NCBI RefSeq assembly: GCF_001022965.1
Contig: NZ_LECZ01000021.1
Span: 1-64,000, forward strand
Direction: 5' to 3'
Length of the DNA: 64,000 nt
From: Enterobacter genomosp. O
GTDB taxonomy: Bacteria > Pseudomonadota > Gammaproteobacteria > Enterobacterales > Enterobacteriaceae
Part shown: positions 10,429 through 22,783 of the stretch, one piece after another
How the letters are laid out: each line of letters begins with the position of its first letter
How positions within the stretch are numbered: the stretch's first letter is position 1
Position numbers and translations under genes: made by a program
Notes under the pieces: model-generated
Database searches by the model: none
What the model saw: the letters and a program-made list of their open reading frames with translations, nothing else
Told to the model about the DNA's origin: nothing

Positions 10429-12849
10429 ATGAAAACAAAACTTTCCTGGTTATGTGCAGTGGCAATGGGGATGAATGCGTTCCCCGCAACAATGGCTAAC
10501 GCAGCACCTGATAACGCAGCGGCAACGCCTGCGCCAACGGTACCTGTCGTCGCGCAAGCAACCGATCCGGTTGTCACTGCGGCACCTGGTCAAACAGAAA
10601 ACATCATGCCGAACCAGCCAACGGAGGGGAACACCCTGCCGGCAGACAGCCAGGTCGTCGGGCAGGTGATGCCGGGTGTTCGGGGCGCGAATGCGCCCGT
10701 CGTCGCGGACAACGCGCCGTCGCGGGACGTGAAGCTGACCTTCGCGCAAATTGCACCGCCTCCGGGCAGCATGGTGCTGCGTGGTATCAACCCTAACGGC
10801 GGCATTGAATTTGGCATGCGCAGCGATGAGGTCGTCTCTAATGCGATGCTGAACCTTGAATACACCCCGTCGCCATCGCTGCTGCCGACGCAGTCTCAGC
10901 TGAAGGTTTACCTGAATGACGAGCTGATGGACGTTCTGCCGGTCACGAAAGAGCAGCTCGGTAAGAAAACGCAGGCGCAGGTGCCGATCAACCCGCTGTT
11001 CATCACCGACTTTAACCGTATCCGCCTGGAGTTTGTCGGTCATTACCGCGATGTCTGCGAAAACCCTGCCAGCAACACGCTGTGGATGGACGTTGGGCGT
11101 AACTCCTCGCTGCAGATGACCTACCAGTCGCTGGCGCTGAAAAACGATCTCTCGGCCTTCCCGGTTCCGTTCTTCGACCCACGTGATAACCGTCCGCTTA
11201 CTCTGCCGATGGTGTTTGCGTCGTCCCCGGACGTGACCGAGCAGCTGGCGGCCACCATTGTGGCCTCCTGGTTTGGTTCACGCGCCGGCTGGCGTGGTCA
11301 GAGCTTCCCGGCGATGTACGACAAACTGCCGGACAGAAATGCCATTGTGTTTGCGACTAACGCGAAGCGCCCGGCCTTCCTGCGCGATCATCCGGACGTC
11401 AAAGCGCCAACTGTGGAAATGATAAGCCACCCGGAAAACCCGTACGTGAAGCTGCTGGTGGTCTTTGGTCGTGACGATAAAGATCTGGTGCAGGCCGCAA
11501 AAGCGATTGCCCAGGGCAACGTCCTTTTCCGCGGCAACAGCGTCGTGGTGGATGAGGTCAAGCCGCTGCTGGCCCGTAAACCTTACGATGCGCCAAACTG
11601 GGTGCGTACCGACCGTGCGGTGACATTTGGCGAGCTGAAAACCTATGAGGAACAGCTGCAGGCGACGGGTCTCGAGCCCGCGCCGATTAGCCTGTCGCTG
11701 AATCTGCCGCCGGATCTCTACCTGCTGCGCACCAACGGCATTGATATCAACCTGAACTACCGTTATACCGCGCCAGCCACCAAAGACAGCTCGCGCATGG
11801 ATATCAGCCTGAACAACCAGTTCCTGCAGTCGTTCAGCCTGCAAAGCACGCAGGATACTAACCGCCTGATGCTTCGCCTGCCGGTGTTGCAGGGTCTGCT
11901 GGACGGTAAAACGGATGTCTCTATCCCGGCTCTGAAGCTTGGCGCGATAAACCAGCTGCGCTTTGACTTCCAGTACATGAACCCGATGCCTGGCGGTTCG
12001 GCGGAAAACTGCATCACCTTCCAGCCGGTGCAGAACCACGTCGTGATTGGCGATGAGTCGACCATCGACTTCTCGAAGTACTACCACTTCCTGGCGATGC
12101 CGGATCTGCGCGCCTTTGCCAATGCGGGCTTCCCGTTCAGCCGTATGGCCGATCTCTCTGAGTCCATCGTTGTGATGCCAAAAGCGCCAGGCGAAGGGCA
12201 GGTGACAACCCTGCTGGACACCATGGCGACCGTTGGCGGGCAGACAGGCTTGCCGGCAATTAACGTCACGTTGACGGACGATGGCAGCCAGATTCAGAAC
12301 AAAGACGCTGATATTCTGGTGATCGGTAGCATCCCGGACAAGCTGAAGGATGACAAACGCATCGATCTGCTGGTGAAAGCGGCCCAGTCCTGGGTTAACA
12401 CGCCGCTGCGCCAGACCGAGTTCCCGAGCATCATGCCGGATGTGAACGATCGTCAGGCCAGCGCGCAGACGACCGTAACGTCTCAGGGGGCAATGGCTGC
12501 GGTGGTGGGCTTCCAGTCCCCTTACAACGACCAGCGCAGCGTGGTGGCTCTCCTTGCGGACAGCCCGCGCGGGTACGAACTGCTTAATACGGCCATGAAC
12601 GACAGCGGTAAACGTGCCGCGATGTTTGGCTCTGTGTCGGTGATCCGCGAGTCCGGCGTCAATAGCCTGCGCGTGGGCGATGTGTACTACGTCGGCCATC
12701 TGCCGTGGTTCGAACGCCTGTGGTATGCGCTGTCTAACCATCCGGTTCTACTGGCTATCCTGGCGGCAGTCAGTGTGGTCTTGCTGGCATGGGTACTGTG
12801 GCGTCTGCTGCGAATCATCAGCCGTCGTCGTCTGAACCCGGATGAGTAA
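10429..12849 (+). CDS. bcsB: Cellulose synthase periplasmic subunit BcsB
   Basis: A periplasmic, membrane-anchored partner of BcsA that guides the glucan across the periplasm. It has 806 residues, somewhat longer than E. coli BcsB, mainly through a Pro/Ala/Thr/Val-rich stretch after the signal peptide (about residues 25-85). A signal peptide ends near ANAAPD, and one C-terminal transmembrane helix (about residues 765-790) is followed by a basic tail. The start at ATG 10429, ten bases after the bcsA stop, gives a proper signal peptide. Confidence 0.96.
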   Translation: MKTKLSWLCAVAMGMNAFPATMANAAPDNAAATPAPTVPVVAQATDPVVTAAPGQTENIMPNQPTEGNTLPADSQVVGQVMPGVRGANAPVVADNAPSRDVKLTFAQIAPPPGSMVLRGINPNGGIEFGMRSDEVVSNAMLNLEYTPSPSLLPTQSQLKVYLNDELMDVLPVTKEQLGKKTQAQVPINPLFITDFNRIRLEFVGHYRDVCENPASNTLWMDVGRNSSLQMTYQSLALKNDLSAFPVPFFDPRDNRPLTLPMVFASSPDVTEQLAATIVASWFGSRAGWRGQSFPAMYDKLPDRNAIVFATNAKRPAFLRDHPDVKAPTVEMISHPENPYVKLLVVFGRDDKDLVQAAKAIAQGNVLFRGNSVVVDEVKPLLARKPYDAPNWVRTDRAVTFGELKTYEEQLQATGLEPAPISLSLNLPPDLYLLRTNGIDINLNYRYTAPATKDSSRMDISLNNQFLQSFSLQSTQDTNRLMLRLPVLQGLLDGKTDVSIPALKLGAINQLRFDFQYMNPMPGGSAENCITFQPVQNHVVIGDESTIDFSKYYHFLAMPDLRAFANAGFPFSRMADLSESIVVMPKAPGEGQVTTLLDTMATVGGQTGLPAINVTLTDDGSQIQNKDADILVIGSIPDKLKDDKRIDLLVKAAQSWVNTPLRQTEFPSIMPDVNDRQASAQTTVTSQGAMAAVVGFQSPYNDQRSVVALLADSPRGYELLNTAMNDSGKRAAMFGSVSVIRESGVNSLRVGDVYYVGHLPWFERLWYALSNHPVLLAILAAVSVVLLAWVLWRLLRIISRRRLNPDE

Positions 12850-12855
12850 GATGTG

Positions 12856-13962
12856 ATGAAAGCCTTTCGCTGGTGTGCATTAGCAGCGTTGATGCTGGCG
12901 GCGCTCCCTCTTCGCGCCGCCTGTACCTGGCCTGCCTGGGAGCAGTTTAAAAAGGATTACATCAGTGAGGGCGGGCGCGTCATCGATCCCAGCGACACGC
13001 GCAAAATAACGACCTCTGAAGGGCAAAGCTACGCCTTGTTCTTTGCCCTGGCAGCGAACGATCGCAACGCGTTTGACCAGCTGCTGGCGTGGACGCGTGA
13101 TAATCTTGCCGGCGGTAACCTCAGCGACCATCTGCCTGCCTGGCTCTGGGGTCAGAAAGACAAAGAAACGTGGGCGGTGATTGATACCAACTCCGCCTCC
13201 GACGCCGATGTGTGGATCGCCTGGTCACTGCTCGAAGCGGGTCGGCTGTGGAAACATCCGGACTATACCCGCACGGGTAAGGCGCTGCTTAAACGCATTG
13301 CCAGTGAGGAAGTGGTGAAAGTCCCGGGGCTCGGCGCAATGCTGCTTCCCGGTAAAGTCGGTTTTGCCGATGAACACGCCTGGCGCTTTAATCCCAGCTA
13401 TCTTCCTCCGCAGCTGGCGCGTTATTTCACGCGCTTTGGTGCTCCGTGGACCCAGATTCGTGAAACCAATCTGCGTCTGCTGCTGGAGAGTGCGCCAAAA
13501 GGTTTTTCGCCGGACTGGGTGCAGTATCAGCAAAACAGAGGCTGGCGGTTACAGCAGGATAAATCGCTGGTGGGGGGCTACGACGCCATCCGCGTTTATC
13601 TCTGGGTGGGAATGATGAGTGATAAAGATCCTCAGAAAGCCCCGCTGCTGGCACGCTTCCAGCCCATGGCGGCAATGACGATGAAACGGGGTGTGCCGCC
13701 TGAGAAAATGGATGTGGCGAGTGGAAAACACACGGGTAACGGCCCGGTCGGTTTCTCTGCCGCCATGCTGCCTTTTTTACAACAGCGCGATGCCCAGGCG
13801 GTTCAGCGCCAGCGCGTTGCAGACCATTTTCCCGATAATAATGCCTATTACAGTTACGTACTGACTCTCTTTGGTCAGGGATGGGATCAGCATCGTTTTC
13901 GCTTCACCGCTAAAGGTGAATTAATACCGGATTGGGGCCAGGAATGCGCAAGTTCACAGTAA
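12856..13962 (+). CDS. bcsZ: Periplasmic endo-1,4-beta-glucanase BcsZ
   Basis: GH8 cellulase of the cellulose operon, thought to trim or release misplaced glucan in the periplasm. It has 368 residues, the E. coli length. A signal peptide ends at LRAA (about residue 22). Catalytic residues are the proton donor Glu55 in TTSEGQS and Asp243 in [21 protein letters not shown] is also intact. A GTG one codon upstream is possible, but ATG 12856 matches E. coli. The 3' end overlaps bcsC by 19 bases. Confidence 0.97.
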   Translation: MKAFRWCALAALMLAALPLRAACTWPAWEQFKKDYISEGGRVIDPSDTRKITTSEGQSYALFFALAANDRNAFDQLLAWTRDNLAGGNLSDHLPAWLWGQKDKETWAVIDTNSASDADVWIAWSLLEAGRLWKHPDYTRTGKALLKRIASEEVVKVPGLGAMLLPGKVGFADEHAWRFNPSYLPPQLARYFTRFGAPWTQIRETNLRLLLESAPKGFSPDWVQYQQNRGWRLQQDKSLVGGYDAIRVYLWVGMMSDKDPQKAPLLARFQPMAAMTMKRGVPPEKMDVASGKHTGNGPVGFSAAMLPFLQQRDAQAVQRQRVADHFPDNNAYYSYVLTLFGQGWDQHRFRFTAKGELIPDWGQECASSQ

Positions 13963-16900
13963 ATCTACTCAGTTTATCGCTTGGCCTGGCACTGATGCCG
14001 TGGGCCCAGGCCGCCAACTCTCCGCAGCAGAAACAGCTGCTGGAGCAGGTTCGTCTGGGTGAATCGACACAGCGTGAGGATTTGGTTCGTCAGTCGCTCT
14101 ATCGCCTTGAGCTGATTGACCCGAACAACCCTGACGTGATTGCCGCACGCTTTCGCTATCTGCTGCGTCAGGGTGATAACGCCGGTGCGCAAAAAGAGCT
14201 GGACCGTCTGAAAGGCATCGCCCCGGGCTCGAGCGCGTACCAGTCCTCGCGCAACACGATGCTGCTTTCCACTCCGGACGGCCGCCAGCAGTTACAGCAG
14301 GCGCGATTGCTCGCCACAACGGGACACACGCAGGAGGCGATTGCCGCCTACGACAAGCTGTTTGACGGCAACCCGCCGGGCGGCGATGTGGCGACGGAAT
14401 ACTGGAACGTCGTGGCGAAAGATCCTGCCCGCCGCAGTGCGGCCATCGGCCAGCTCAAGAAAATAAATACCAGCAGCCCCGGAAACACGCAGCTGCAGGC
14501 GACGCTGTCCCAGCTTCTGTTCCAGAGCGGGCGCCGTGATGAAGGCTTTGCGGTGCTGCAGGAGATGTCCCGGTCCACCAATGGCCGCAATCAGGCGTCT
14601 GATATGTGGTATGACCAAATCAAAGACCAGCCTGCCAGCAGCGCCAGCGTCAGCGCGCTGCAAAAATACCTGAGCGTGTTCAGCGACGGCGATAGCGTTG
14701 CGGCGGCGCGTGCCCAGCTTGAAGCGCAGCAAAAACAGCTCGCTGACCCGGCGTTCCGCGCGAAAGCGGAAGGGCTGGCGGCGGTGGATGCCGGTCAGGG
14801 GAGCAAGGCGGTGGCGGAGCTGCAAAAAGCCGTCAGCGCCAACCATGCCGACAGTGAAGCGGTGGGTGCCCTTGGACAGGCTTATTCCCAGAAAGGCGAC
14901 CGCGCCCGCGCGGTGGCACAGTTTGAAAAGGCGATTGCCCTCGATCCGCAGAGCGATAACCGGGGAAAATGGGACAGTTTGCTGAAGGTTAACCGTTACT
15001 GGCTGCTGATCCAGCAGGGCGATGCGGCGCTGAAGGCGAATAATCCGGCCCAGGCGGAGCGTTACTATCAGCAGGCACGCAATATCGACAATACCGACAG
15101 CTATGCCGTGCTGGGGCTGGGAGATGCCGCTGCGGCACGCAAAGATAACGACGCGGCGGAACGCTATTACCGCCAGGCGTTGCGTATGGACAGCGGCAAC
15201 AGCAATGCGGTCCGCGGCCTGGCCGGGATTTACCGCGCGCAGTCGCCGGAGAAGGCCTCGCAGTTTATCCAGTCTCTTTCCGCCAGCCAGCGCCGCAGCA
15301 TTGATGATATTGAACGCAGCCTGACCAACGAGCAACTGTCCGCCCAGGCAGAACAGCTGGAGAATCAGGGGAAATACGCACAGGCTGCTGACATTCAGCG
15401 TCGTCGTCTGGCGCTCTCTCCCGGCGACGTGTGGATAACGTATCGCCTCTCGCGCGATCTCTACAGCGCGGGCCAGCGCAGCCAGGCGGATACCCTGATG
15501 CGTCAGCTTGCCAGCCAGAAACCAACCGATCCGGATCAGGTTTATGCCAACGGGCTGTATCTTTCCGGTAACGATCAGGACCGGGCCGCGCTGGCGCATC
15601 TGGACACGCTGCCGCGCAGCCAGTGGAACGGCAATATCCAGGAGCTTGCCGACCGCCTGCAAAGCAATCAGGTGCTGGAAACCGCCAACCGTCTGCGCGA
15701 TAGCGGCAAAGAGCAGGAGGCGGAGAATCTCCTTCGCCAGCAGCCGGCCTCTACCCGTATCGACCTCACGCTGGCGGACTGGGCACAGCAGCGTGGCGAT
15801 CTGGACGCGGCGAAAACGGCCTACAGCACCGTGCTGCAGCGCGAGCCGCAGAACGAAGACGCAATCCTCGGCCTGACCGAAATCTACAGTGCGCAAGGTA
15901 ACAAGGATGCCGCGCGCGCGGAGCTGGCGAAGCTGCCTTCCGCGCAAAACGGCCAGCCGCTGTCGCTCAATATGCAGCGCCGGATCGCGATGGCGCAGGC
16001 AGGCCTGGGCGATTCCGCCGCCGCAGAGCAGACCTTCAACAAAATTATTCCACAGGCTAAATCGCAGCCCGCCTCCATGGAAAACGCGCTGGTGCTGCGT
16101 GATGCCGCGCGTTTCCAGGCGCAAAATGGCCAGCCCCAGCAGGCGCTGGAAACCTATAAAGATGCGATGGTATCGACGGGCATTACGACGACGCGTCCGG
16201 CTGACAACGACAGTTTCACCCGTTTGACGCGTAACGATGAAAAAGATGACTGGCTGAAGCGCGGCGTGCGCAGCGACGCCGGCGACCTGTACCGTCAGCA
16301 GGATGTTAACGTCACGCTGCAGCACGATTACTGGGGCTCCAGCGGCACAGGCGGGTATTCTGACCTGAAAGCGCATACCACCATGTTGCAGGTTGATGCG
16401 CCGCTCTCTGATGGACGGATGTTCTTCCGCAGCGATCTGGTCAATATGGATGCCGGTTCGTTTGCGACGAAAGATGGGAAGTACGATCCGAACTGGGGCA
16501 CCTGTTCTGCAACACCGTGTAGCGGCAACACCCATCAGTCAGACAACGGCGCGAGCGTTGCCGTCGGCTGGCAGAACAAAACCTGGGCATGGGATATCGG
16601 CACCACGCCGATGGGCTTTGACGTCGTCGACGTAGTGGGGGGCGTTAGCTACAGCAGCGATCTGGGGCCCATCGGCTATACCGTTAACGCCCATCGCCGG
16701 CCAATCTCCAGCTCTCTGCTGGCCTTCGCCGGGCAAAAAGATACCAATACCGGCACCACGTGGGGCGGCGTGCGCGCCACCGGCGGCGGCGTAAGCATGA
16801 GCTACGACAAAGGGGAGGCGCACGGCGTCTGGTCAAGCCTGAACGCGGAAACGCTGACGGGTAAAAATGTGGAGGATAACTGGCGCGTTCGCTGGATGAC

Positions 16901-17426
16901 GGGTTACTACTACAAGCTCATTAATAAAAACAATGAGCGCCTGACGGTCGGCGTCTCCAATATGCTCTGGCACTACGACAAAGACCTGAGCGGTTATACC
17001 CTGGGCCAGGGCGGCTATTACAGTCCGCAGGAGTATGTCTCCTTCGCACTGCCGGTGACCTGGCGTAAACGCACCGAGAACTGGTCCTGGGAGCTGGGGG
17101 GATCCGTGTCCTGGTCTCATTCAAAAACCAAAGACGAGCTGCGCTATCCGGACCAGAGCCTGATCCCGACCGATGAACCTGGCCGCTATACCGACCGCGG
17201 CGCGATGGAAACCGGCAGCAGTTCCTCAGGCACCGGTTACACCGCGCGAGCCATTATCGAACGTCGGGTGACGTCTAACTGGTTTGTCGGCATGGGCGTG
17301 GATATTCAGGAAGCGAAGGACTATACCCCAAGCCATGCGCTGATCTATGTACGCTACTCTGCCGCAGGCTGGCAGGGCGATATGGACTTACCGCCGCAGC
17401 CGCTTATCCCTTACGCGGACTGGTAA
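13944..17426 (+). CDS. bcsC: Cellulose export outer-membrane protein BcsC
   Basis: BcsC carries cellulose through the outer membrane. Its 1160 residues comprise a signal peptide (ends about WAQAAN, residue 24), a long periplasmic TPR scaffold (about residues 30-760) and a C-terminal beta-barrel (about 800-1160, rich in alternating aromatic residues, ending ...IPYADW). The start inside the end of bcsZ gives a clean signal peptide and matches E. coli. It is the last gene of bcsRQABZC. A 747-codon antisense ORF lies inside it and is treated as a shadow. Confidence 0.97.
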   Translation: MRKFTVNLLSLSLGLALMPWAQAANSPQQKQLLEQVRLGESTQREDLVRQSLYRLELIDPNNPDVIAARFRYLLRQGDNAGAQKELDRLKGIAPGSSAYQSSRNTMLLSTPDGRQQLQQARLLATTGHTQEAIAAYDKLFDGNPPGGDVATEYWNVVAKDPARRSAAIGQLKKINTSSPGNTQLQATLSQLLFQSGRRDEGFAVLQEMSRSTNGRNQASDMWYDQIKDQPASSASVSALQKYLSVFSDGDSVAAARAQLEAQQKQLADPAFRAKAEGLAAVDAGQGSKAVAELQKAVSANHADSEAVGALGQAYSQKGDRARAVAQFEKAIALDPQSDNRGKWDSLLKVNRYWLLIQQGDAALKANNPAQAERYYQQARNIDNTDSYAVLGLGDAAAARKDNDAAERYYRQALRMDSGNSNAVRGLAGIYRAQSPEKASQFIQSLSASQRRSIDDIERSLTNEQLSAQAEQLENQGKYAQAADIQRRRLALSPGDVWITYRLSRDLYSAGQRSQADTLMRQLASQKPTDPDQVYANGLYLSGNDQDRAALAHLDTLPRSQWNGNIQELADRLQSNQVLETANRLRDSGKEQEAENLLRQQPASTRIDLTLADWAQQRGDLDAAKTAYSTVLQREPQNEDAILGLTEIYSAQGNKDAARAELAKLPSAQNGQPLSLNMQRRIAMAQAGLGDSAAAEQTFNKIIPQAKSQPASMENALVLRDAARFQAQNGQPQQALETYKDAMVSTGITTTRPADNDSFTRLTRNDEKDDWLKRGVRSDAGDLYRQQDVNVTLQHDYWGSSGTGGYSDLKAHTTMLQVDAPLSDGRMFFRSDLVNMDAGSFATKDGKYDPNWGTCSATPCSGNTHQSDNGASVAVGWQNKTWAWDIGTTPMGFDVVDVVGGVSYSSDLGPIGYTVNAHRRPISSSLLAFAGQKDTNTGTTWGGVRATGGGVSMSYDKGEAHGVWSSLNAETLTGKNVEDNWRVRWMTGYYYKLINKNNERLTVGVSNMLWHYDKDLSGYTLGQGGYYSPQEYVSFALPVTWRKRTENWSWELGGSVSWSHSKTKDELRYPDQSLIPTDEPGRYTDRGAMETGSSSSGTGYTARAIIERRVTSNWFVGMGVDIQEAKDYTPSHALIYVRYSAAGWQGDMDLPPQPLIPYADW

Positions 17427-17479
17427 TCGGATTTTACTTAATCCATTTGTAAGTCTCTCTTAATAGCGCAGCAATCGGG

Positions 17480-17516
17480 TATACTCAGGCGCGCCAGGTT
17501 TACACCCTGGTGCGCC
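17480..17516 (+). promoter_or_regulatory. pdeK leader: TATACT box and GC-rich hairpin
   Basis: TATACT at 17480-17485 resembles a -10 box, but no convincing -35 is visible. It is followed by an 11-bp stem with one mismatch (GGCGCGCCAGG / CCTGGTGCGCC, 17488-17516) just before pdeK. The hairpin has no T-run, so it may be leader structure rather than a terminator for bcsC. Confidence 0.4.
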
Positions 17517-17546
17517 CCTGCGCTTCGAGTTTTGTGGAGAGTCATT

Positions 17547-19553
17547 TTGCGTGTCAGCCGTTCTTTAACGATCAAACAGATGGCGATGGTGTCTGCCGTC
17601 ACAATGCTGTTTGTACTGCTCTTCTGCGTAATTTTGCTGTTTCATTCCGTACAGCAGAATCGCTATAACACGGCTTCGCAGTTAGAAAGTATCGCCCGCT
17701 CGGTGCGCGGCCCGCTTTCTGCCTCTATCCTGAAAGGGGATATTCCCGAAGCGGAAACCATTTTAAAACGCATTCAACCCGCCGGTATTGTTAGCCGGGC
17801 GGACGTCGTACTGCCCAACCAGTTTCAGGCGCTGCGGATGAGCTTTATCCCGGAGCGTCCCGTCCCGATGATGGTGATGCGCCTGTTTGAACTGCCGGTA
17901 CAAATTTCGCTTCCCGTCTATTCGCTTGAACGTCCTGCTAATCCACAGCCGCTGGCCTACCTGGTATTACAGGCGGACTCATACCGCATGTATAAATTCG
18001 TCATGAGTTGGGTTGTTACGTTAGTGACCACTTGCTTACTTATGACGCTTATTCTCAGCGTGGCGCTAACCTGGTGTATTAACCGACTGATTGTTCATCC
18101 CCTGCGCCATATTGCCCGGGAGCTGAACACGCTTTCACCACAGGACCTGATGGGCCATCAGCTTAAGCTGCCGCGCCTTCATCATGATGATGAGATTGGC
18201 ATGCTGGTGCGCAGCTATAACCTTAATCAGCAGCGTATCCAGCGTCAGCAGGATGAGTTAAGCAGCAGCGCCACGCGCTTTCCGGTGTCGGAGCTTCCGA
18301 ATAAAGCCTTCCTGATGGCGATGCTGGAGCAGACCGTTGCCCGCCAGCAAACCACGGCGCTGATGGTTATTGCCTGTGAAACCCTGCAGGACACGGCGGG
18401 CGTGCTCAAGGAGAGTCAGCGCGAAATGCTGCTGCTGACCCTCGTGGAAAAAGTGAAGTCTGTCCTCGCCCCGCGCATGGTGCTGACCCAGGTCAGCGGT
18501 TACGACCTGGTGGTGATTGCCAACGGCGTGAAAGAGCCATGGCATGCGATCACATTAGGTCAGCAAGTACTCACTGTCATCAATGAGCGGCTGCCTATTC
18601 AGGGCATCCAACTGCGTCCGAGCGCCAGTATCGGTATTGCCATGTACTATGGCGATTTAACGGCAGAGCAGCTTTATCATCGCGCGTTCTCGGCGGCGTT
18701 CACCGCCCGGCGCAAAGGCAAAAATCAGATCCAGTTCTTCGACCCGGAGCAGATGGAAAAGGCGCAGCAGCGCCTGACGGAAGAGAGCGACATCCTGACC
18801 GCGCTGGATAACCGCCAGTTTGCCCTCTGGCTACAGCCGCAGGTGAATTTGCTGACGGGAGAGGTGAAAAGCGCCGAAGCGCTGCTGCGCGTGCAGCAGC
18901 CGGATGGTTCATGGGAGCTGCCGGAGGGGCTGATCGAGCGCATCGAGTCCTGCGGTCTGATGGTCACCGTCGGCTACTGGGTGCTGGAAGAGACCTGCCG
19001 CCAGCTTGCCGCCTGGCAGGAACGCGGCGTAACGCTGCCGCTGTCGGTCAATTTGTCTGCCCTGCAGCTTATGCACCCGACCATGGTTTCAGAGATGCTG
19101 GAGCTGATCCATCGTTACCGCATCAAGCCTGATACATTGACCCTGGAAGTGACAGAGAGCCGGCGCATTGACGACCCGAATGAAGCGGTCGCGATTCTGA
19201 AGCCGCTGCGTAACGCCGGCATTCGCATTGCGCTGGACGATTTTGGCATGGGATACGCCGGACTGCGCCAGCTTCAGCACATGAAAACCCTGCCGGTAGA
19301 TGTGCTAAAAATCGATAAAGCGTTTGTAGACGGCCTGCCGGGCGACAGCAGCATGGTGCAGGCGATTATCCAGATGGCGCGCAGCCTCAACCTGCATCTT
19401 ATTGCCGAGGGCATTGAAACTGAAGCACAGCGCAGCTGGCTGGCAGAGGCGGGCGTGGAGAGCGGACAGGGCTTCCTTTTTGCACCTGCTGTGCCTTCGG
19501 ATGTCTTTGAAGAACGATACCTTTCTGGCGCTGACAATCGCGCAAATGTGTAA
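17547..19553 (+). CDS. pdeK: c-di-GMP phosphodiesterase PdeK (YhjK/HmsP type)
   Basis: An inner-membrane GGDEF-EAL protein of 668 residues next to the cellulose operon. Two transmembrane helices (about residues 10-33 and 155-178) bracket a periplasmic sensor region, followed by a HAMP-like segment. The GGDEF site is degenerate (SGYDLV). The EAL domain looks intact: EAL at about 444-446, [16 protein letters not shown] and IDKAFV. It probably hydrolyses c-di-GMP and lowers cellulose synthesis. The preferred start is TTG 17547 after GTGGAGA, since [12 protein letters not shown] matches the E. coli N-terminus; no ATG fits. Confidence 0.93.
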   Translation: MRVSRSLTIKQMAMVSAVTMLFVLLFCVILLFHSVQQNRYNTASQLESIARSVRGPLSASILKGDIPEAETILKRIQPAGIVSRADVVLPNQFQALRMSFIPERPVPMMVMRLFELPVQISLPVYSLERPANPQPLAYLVLQADSYRMYKFVMSWVVTLVTTCLLMTLILSVALTWCINRLIVHPLRHIARELNTLSPQDLMGHQLKLPRLHHDDEIGMLVRSYNLNQQRIQRQQDELSSSATRFPVSELPNKAFLMAMLEQTVARQQTTALMVIACETLQDTAGVLKESQREMLLLTLVEKVKSVLAPRMVLTQVSGYDLVVIANGVKEPWHAITLGQQVLTVINERLPIQGIQLRPSASIGIAMYYGDLTAEQLYHRAFSAAFTARRKGKNQIQFFDPEQMEKAQQRLTEESDILTALDNRQFALWLQPQVNLLTGEVKSAEALLRVQQPDGSWELPEGLIERIESCGLMVTVGYWVLEETCRQLAAWQERGVTLPLSVNLSALQLMHPTMVSEMLELIHRYRIKPDTLTLEVTESRRIDDPNEAVAILKPLRNAGIRIALDDFGMGYAGLRQLQHMKTLPVDVLKIDKAFVDGLPGDSSMVQAIIQMARSLNLHLIAEGIETEAQRSWLAEAGVESGQGFLFAPAVPSDVFEERYLSGADNRANV

Positions 19554-19652
19554 TTTTGTTGCTGGCTTGTGCGAGTCAGCTCAAAGTTCTTAACATTTGC
19601 GTTTCAAATTTGAACTGAGTTTATTTCTGTCCTGTTATGTGGGTGTTATTTT

Positions 19653-20999
<1,347 letters not shown>

Positions 21000-21012
21000 T
21001 CTTGTCACAAAT

Positions 21013-21040
21013 GCCCGTATTCCCTTGTCGGGATGCGGGC
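21013..21040 (+). terminator. Hairpin downstream of dctA
   Basis: GCCCGTATTCCC pairs with GGGATGCGGGC around TTGTC, with one bulge and one wobble, 13 bases after the dctA stop. No T-run follows, so termination efficiency is uncertain. Confidence 0.45.
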
Positions 21041-21166
21041 TCCTGCGCATAATAACTGTTCGTACCTGTCATAATTCGACAAGATTTTTTTTGGGTATAT
21101 TTCACTTCTGACCGTGACGTTTTGCCGAACGCGCGGTCTAATTGACGTGTTTTCATCGTCATCTTT

Positions 21167-21199
21167 AAGAGTGAAGCGCGTCGCGAGACACTCTTTTTT
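21167..21199 (+). terminator. Intrinsic-terminator-like hairpin before yhjJ
   Basis: AAGAGTG (21167-21173) pairs with CACTCTT (21189-21195), followed by TTTT. It lies 27 bases before yhjJ and so either ends dctA read-through or attenuates yhjJ. The 227-base dctA-yhjJ gap shows no other clear signal. Confidence 0.5.
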
Positions 21200-21226
21200 A
21201 ACCAGGAATGTTGATCAGGGGTTCAC

Positions 21227-22720
21227 ATGCAGGGCACAAAAATTCGACTCTTAACCGGCGGTTTGCTGATGATGGCAGCAGCCAGTTATGTGCAGGCAGA
21301 TGCGCTCCAGCCAGACCCGGCCTGGCAACAAGGGACATTAGCGAACGGTTTTCAGTGGCAGGTGTTAGCCACTCCGCAACGTCCCAGCGACCGTATTGAA
21401 ATCCGTCTGTCTGTTAATACCGGCTCCCTCACGGAAAGCACCCAGCAAACCGGTTTTAGCCACTTTATTCCCCGGCTGGCGCTCACTCAGAGCGGCAGCC
21501 TGCAAGCAGTTCAGGTGCGTTCGCTTTGGCAACAGGCCATCGATCCGAAACGCCCACTCCCACCGGCTGTTGTCTCGTATGACTACACCATGTTTAACCT
21601 GAGCCTGCCTAATAACCGTAACGATCTGCTTAAAGAAGCGCTGACGTATCTCTCCGATGCCTCTGGCAACCTGGCGATTACCCCGGATACCGTCAACTAT
21701 GCGTTAAGCAACAGTGACATGGTGGCGACCTGGCCTGGAGACACCAAAGAGGGCTGGTGGCGCTACCGCCTGAAAGGCTCGACGTTACTGGGACACGATC
21801 CGGCCGAACCGCTGAAACAGCCTGTGGACGCCGAACAGGTAAAATCGTACTACCAGAAATGGTACACCCCGGACGCAATGACGCTGATCGTGGTGGGCAA
21901 CGTGGACAGCCGCGCGGTAATTGAGCAGATCAACAAAGCGTTTGGCGATCTGAAAGGCAAGCGTGAATCGCCAGCCCCTGTCCCGACGCTCTCCCCGCTG
22001 CGTGCAGAGCCGGTCAGCATTATGACGGACACCGTGCGTCAGGACCGACTCTCCGTGATGTGGGATACCGCATGGCAGCCAATTCGTGAGTCCGCGGCGC
22101 TGTTGCGCTACTGGCGTGCCGATCTGGCCCGTGAAGCGCTGTTCTGGCACGTTCAGCAGACGCTCAGTAAGAACAATATGAAGAACATCGGGCTTGGCTT
22201 TGACTGCCGCGTGCTGTTCCAGCGTGCGCAATGCGCGATTAACGTTGAATCGCCGGGCGATAAGCTGAATGCGAATCTGGGTGTGGTCGCGAAAGAGCTG
22301 GCAAAAGTGCGTAAAGAGGGGCTTTCCGAAGAGGAATTCAACGCCCTTCTGGCTCAGAAAAAACTCGAGCTGCAGAAGCTGTTTGCGACCTACGCTCGTG
22401 CCGATACCGACATTCTGATCAGCCAGCGTATTCGCTCCCTGCAGAATCAGGTGGTGGACATTGCGCCGGAACAGTACCAGAAGCTTCGTCAGGACTTCCT
22501 GAACGGTCTGACCGTCGATATGCTCAATCAGGACCTCCGTCAGCAGCTGTCGCAGGAGATGGCGTTGATCCTCCTGCAACCGAAGGGCGAGCCGGAATAT
22601 GACATGAAGGAACTTCAGACGACCTGGGATTCCATTATGGCGACCGTGCCGCAGCCGGCGCAGGCCGCCACGGCTGATGATTTACACCCGGACGCGACGG
22701 ATATCCCGCAGGGGCAGTAA
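21227..22720 (+). CDS. yhjJ: M16-family periplasmic protein YhjJ, catalytically dead
   Basis: A 497-residue exported protein of the insulinase/pitrilysin-like M16 fold with a signal peptide (about residues 1-24, ending VQADA). The zinc motif HxxEH, expected near residue 78, reads HFIPR, so a peptidase role is unlikely; E. coli YhjJ also lacks the motif. Its function is unknown. It lies between dctA and kdgK as in E. coli, converging on kdgK. Confidence 0.93.
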   Translation: MQGTKIRLLTGGLLMMAAASYVQADALQPDPAWQQGTLANGFQWQVLATPQRPSDRIEIRLSVNTGSLTESTQQTGFSHFIPRLALTQSGSLQAVQVRSLWQQAIDPKRPLPPAVVSYDYTMFNLSLPNNRNDLLKEALTYLSDASGNLAITPDTVNYALSNSDMVATWPGDTKEGWWRYRLKGSTLLGHDPAEPLKQPVDAEQVKSYYQKWYTPDAMTLIVVGNVDSRAVIEQINKAFGDLKGKRESPAPVPTLSPLRAEPVSIMTDTVRQDRLSVMWDTAWQPIRESAALLRYWRADLAREALFWHVQQTLSKNNMKNIGLGFDCRVLFQRAQCAINVESPGDKLNANLGVVAKELAKVRKEGLSEEEFNALLAQKKLELQKLFATYARADTDILISQRIRSLQNQVVDIAPEQYQKLRQDFLNGLTVDMLNQDLRQQLSQEMALILLQPKGEPEYDMKELQTTWDSIMATVPQPAQAATADDLHPDATDIPQGQ

Positions 22721-22730
22721 TGCTTCACTA

Positions 22731-22768
22731 TTCCCTCTCCCTGTGGGAGAGGGTTAGGGTGAGGGCAT
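22731..22768. repeat. Dispersed CCCTCTCCC hairpin repeat, copy 2
   Basis: CCCTCTCCC and GGGAGAGGG (22733-22753, loop TGT) are followed by TTAGGGTGAGGGCATC. It lies between the convergent genes yhjJ and kdgK and could end transcription from both sides. Confidence 0.85.
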
Positions 22769-22783
22769 CAGCCCACACCTTAC

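Noticed and set aside
8136..12741. Minus-strand open frames of 293-487 codons inside bcsA and bcsB
   Set aside because: Arg/His/Gln-rich translations typical of antisense to membrane or GC-rich genes, with no family resemblance.
14292..16535. A 747-codon open frame on the minus strand inside bcsC
   Set aside because: It is antisense to the TPR region of bcsC, has no recognisable domain and no promoter or ribosome-binding site; long antisense frames are common in GC-rich enterobacterial genes.
19554..19652. A CRP site upstream of dctA (TGTGCGAGTCAGCTCA)
   Set aside because: Only one half resembles the CRP consensus; it is too weak to report as a site.
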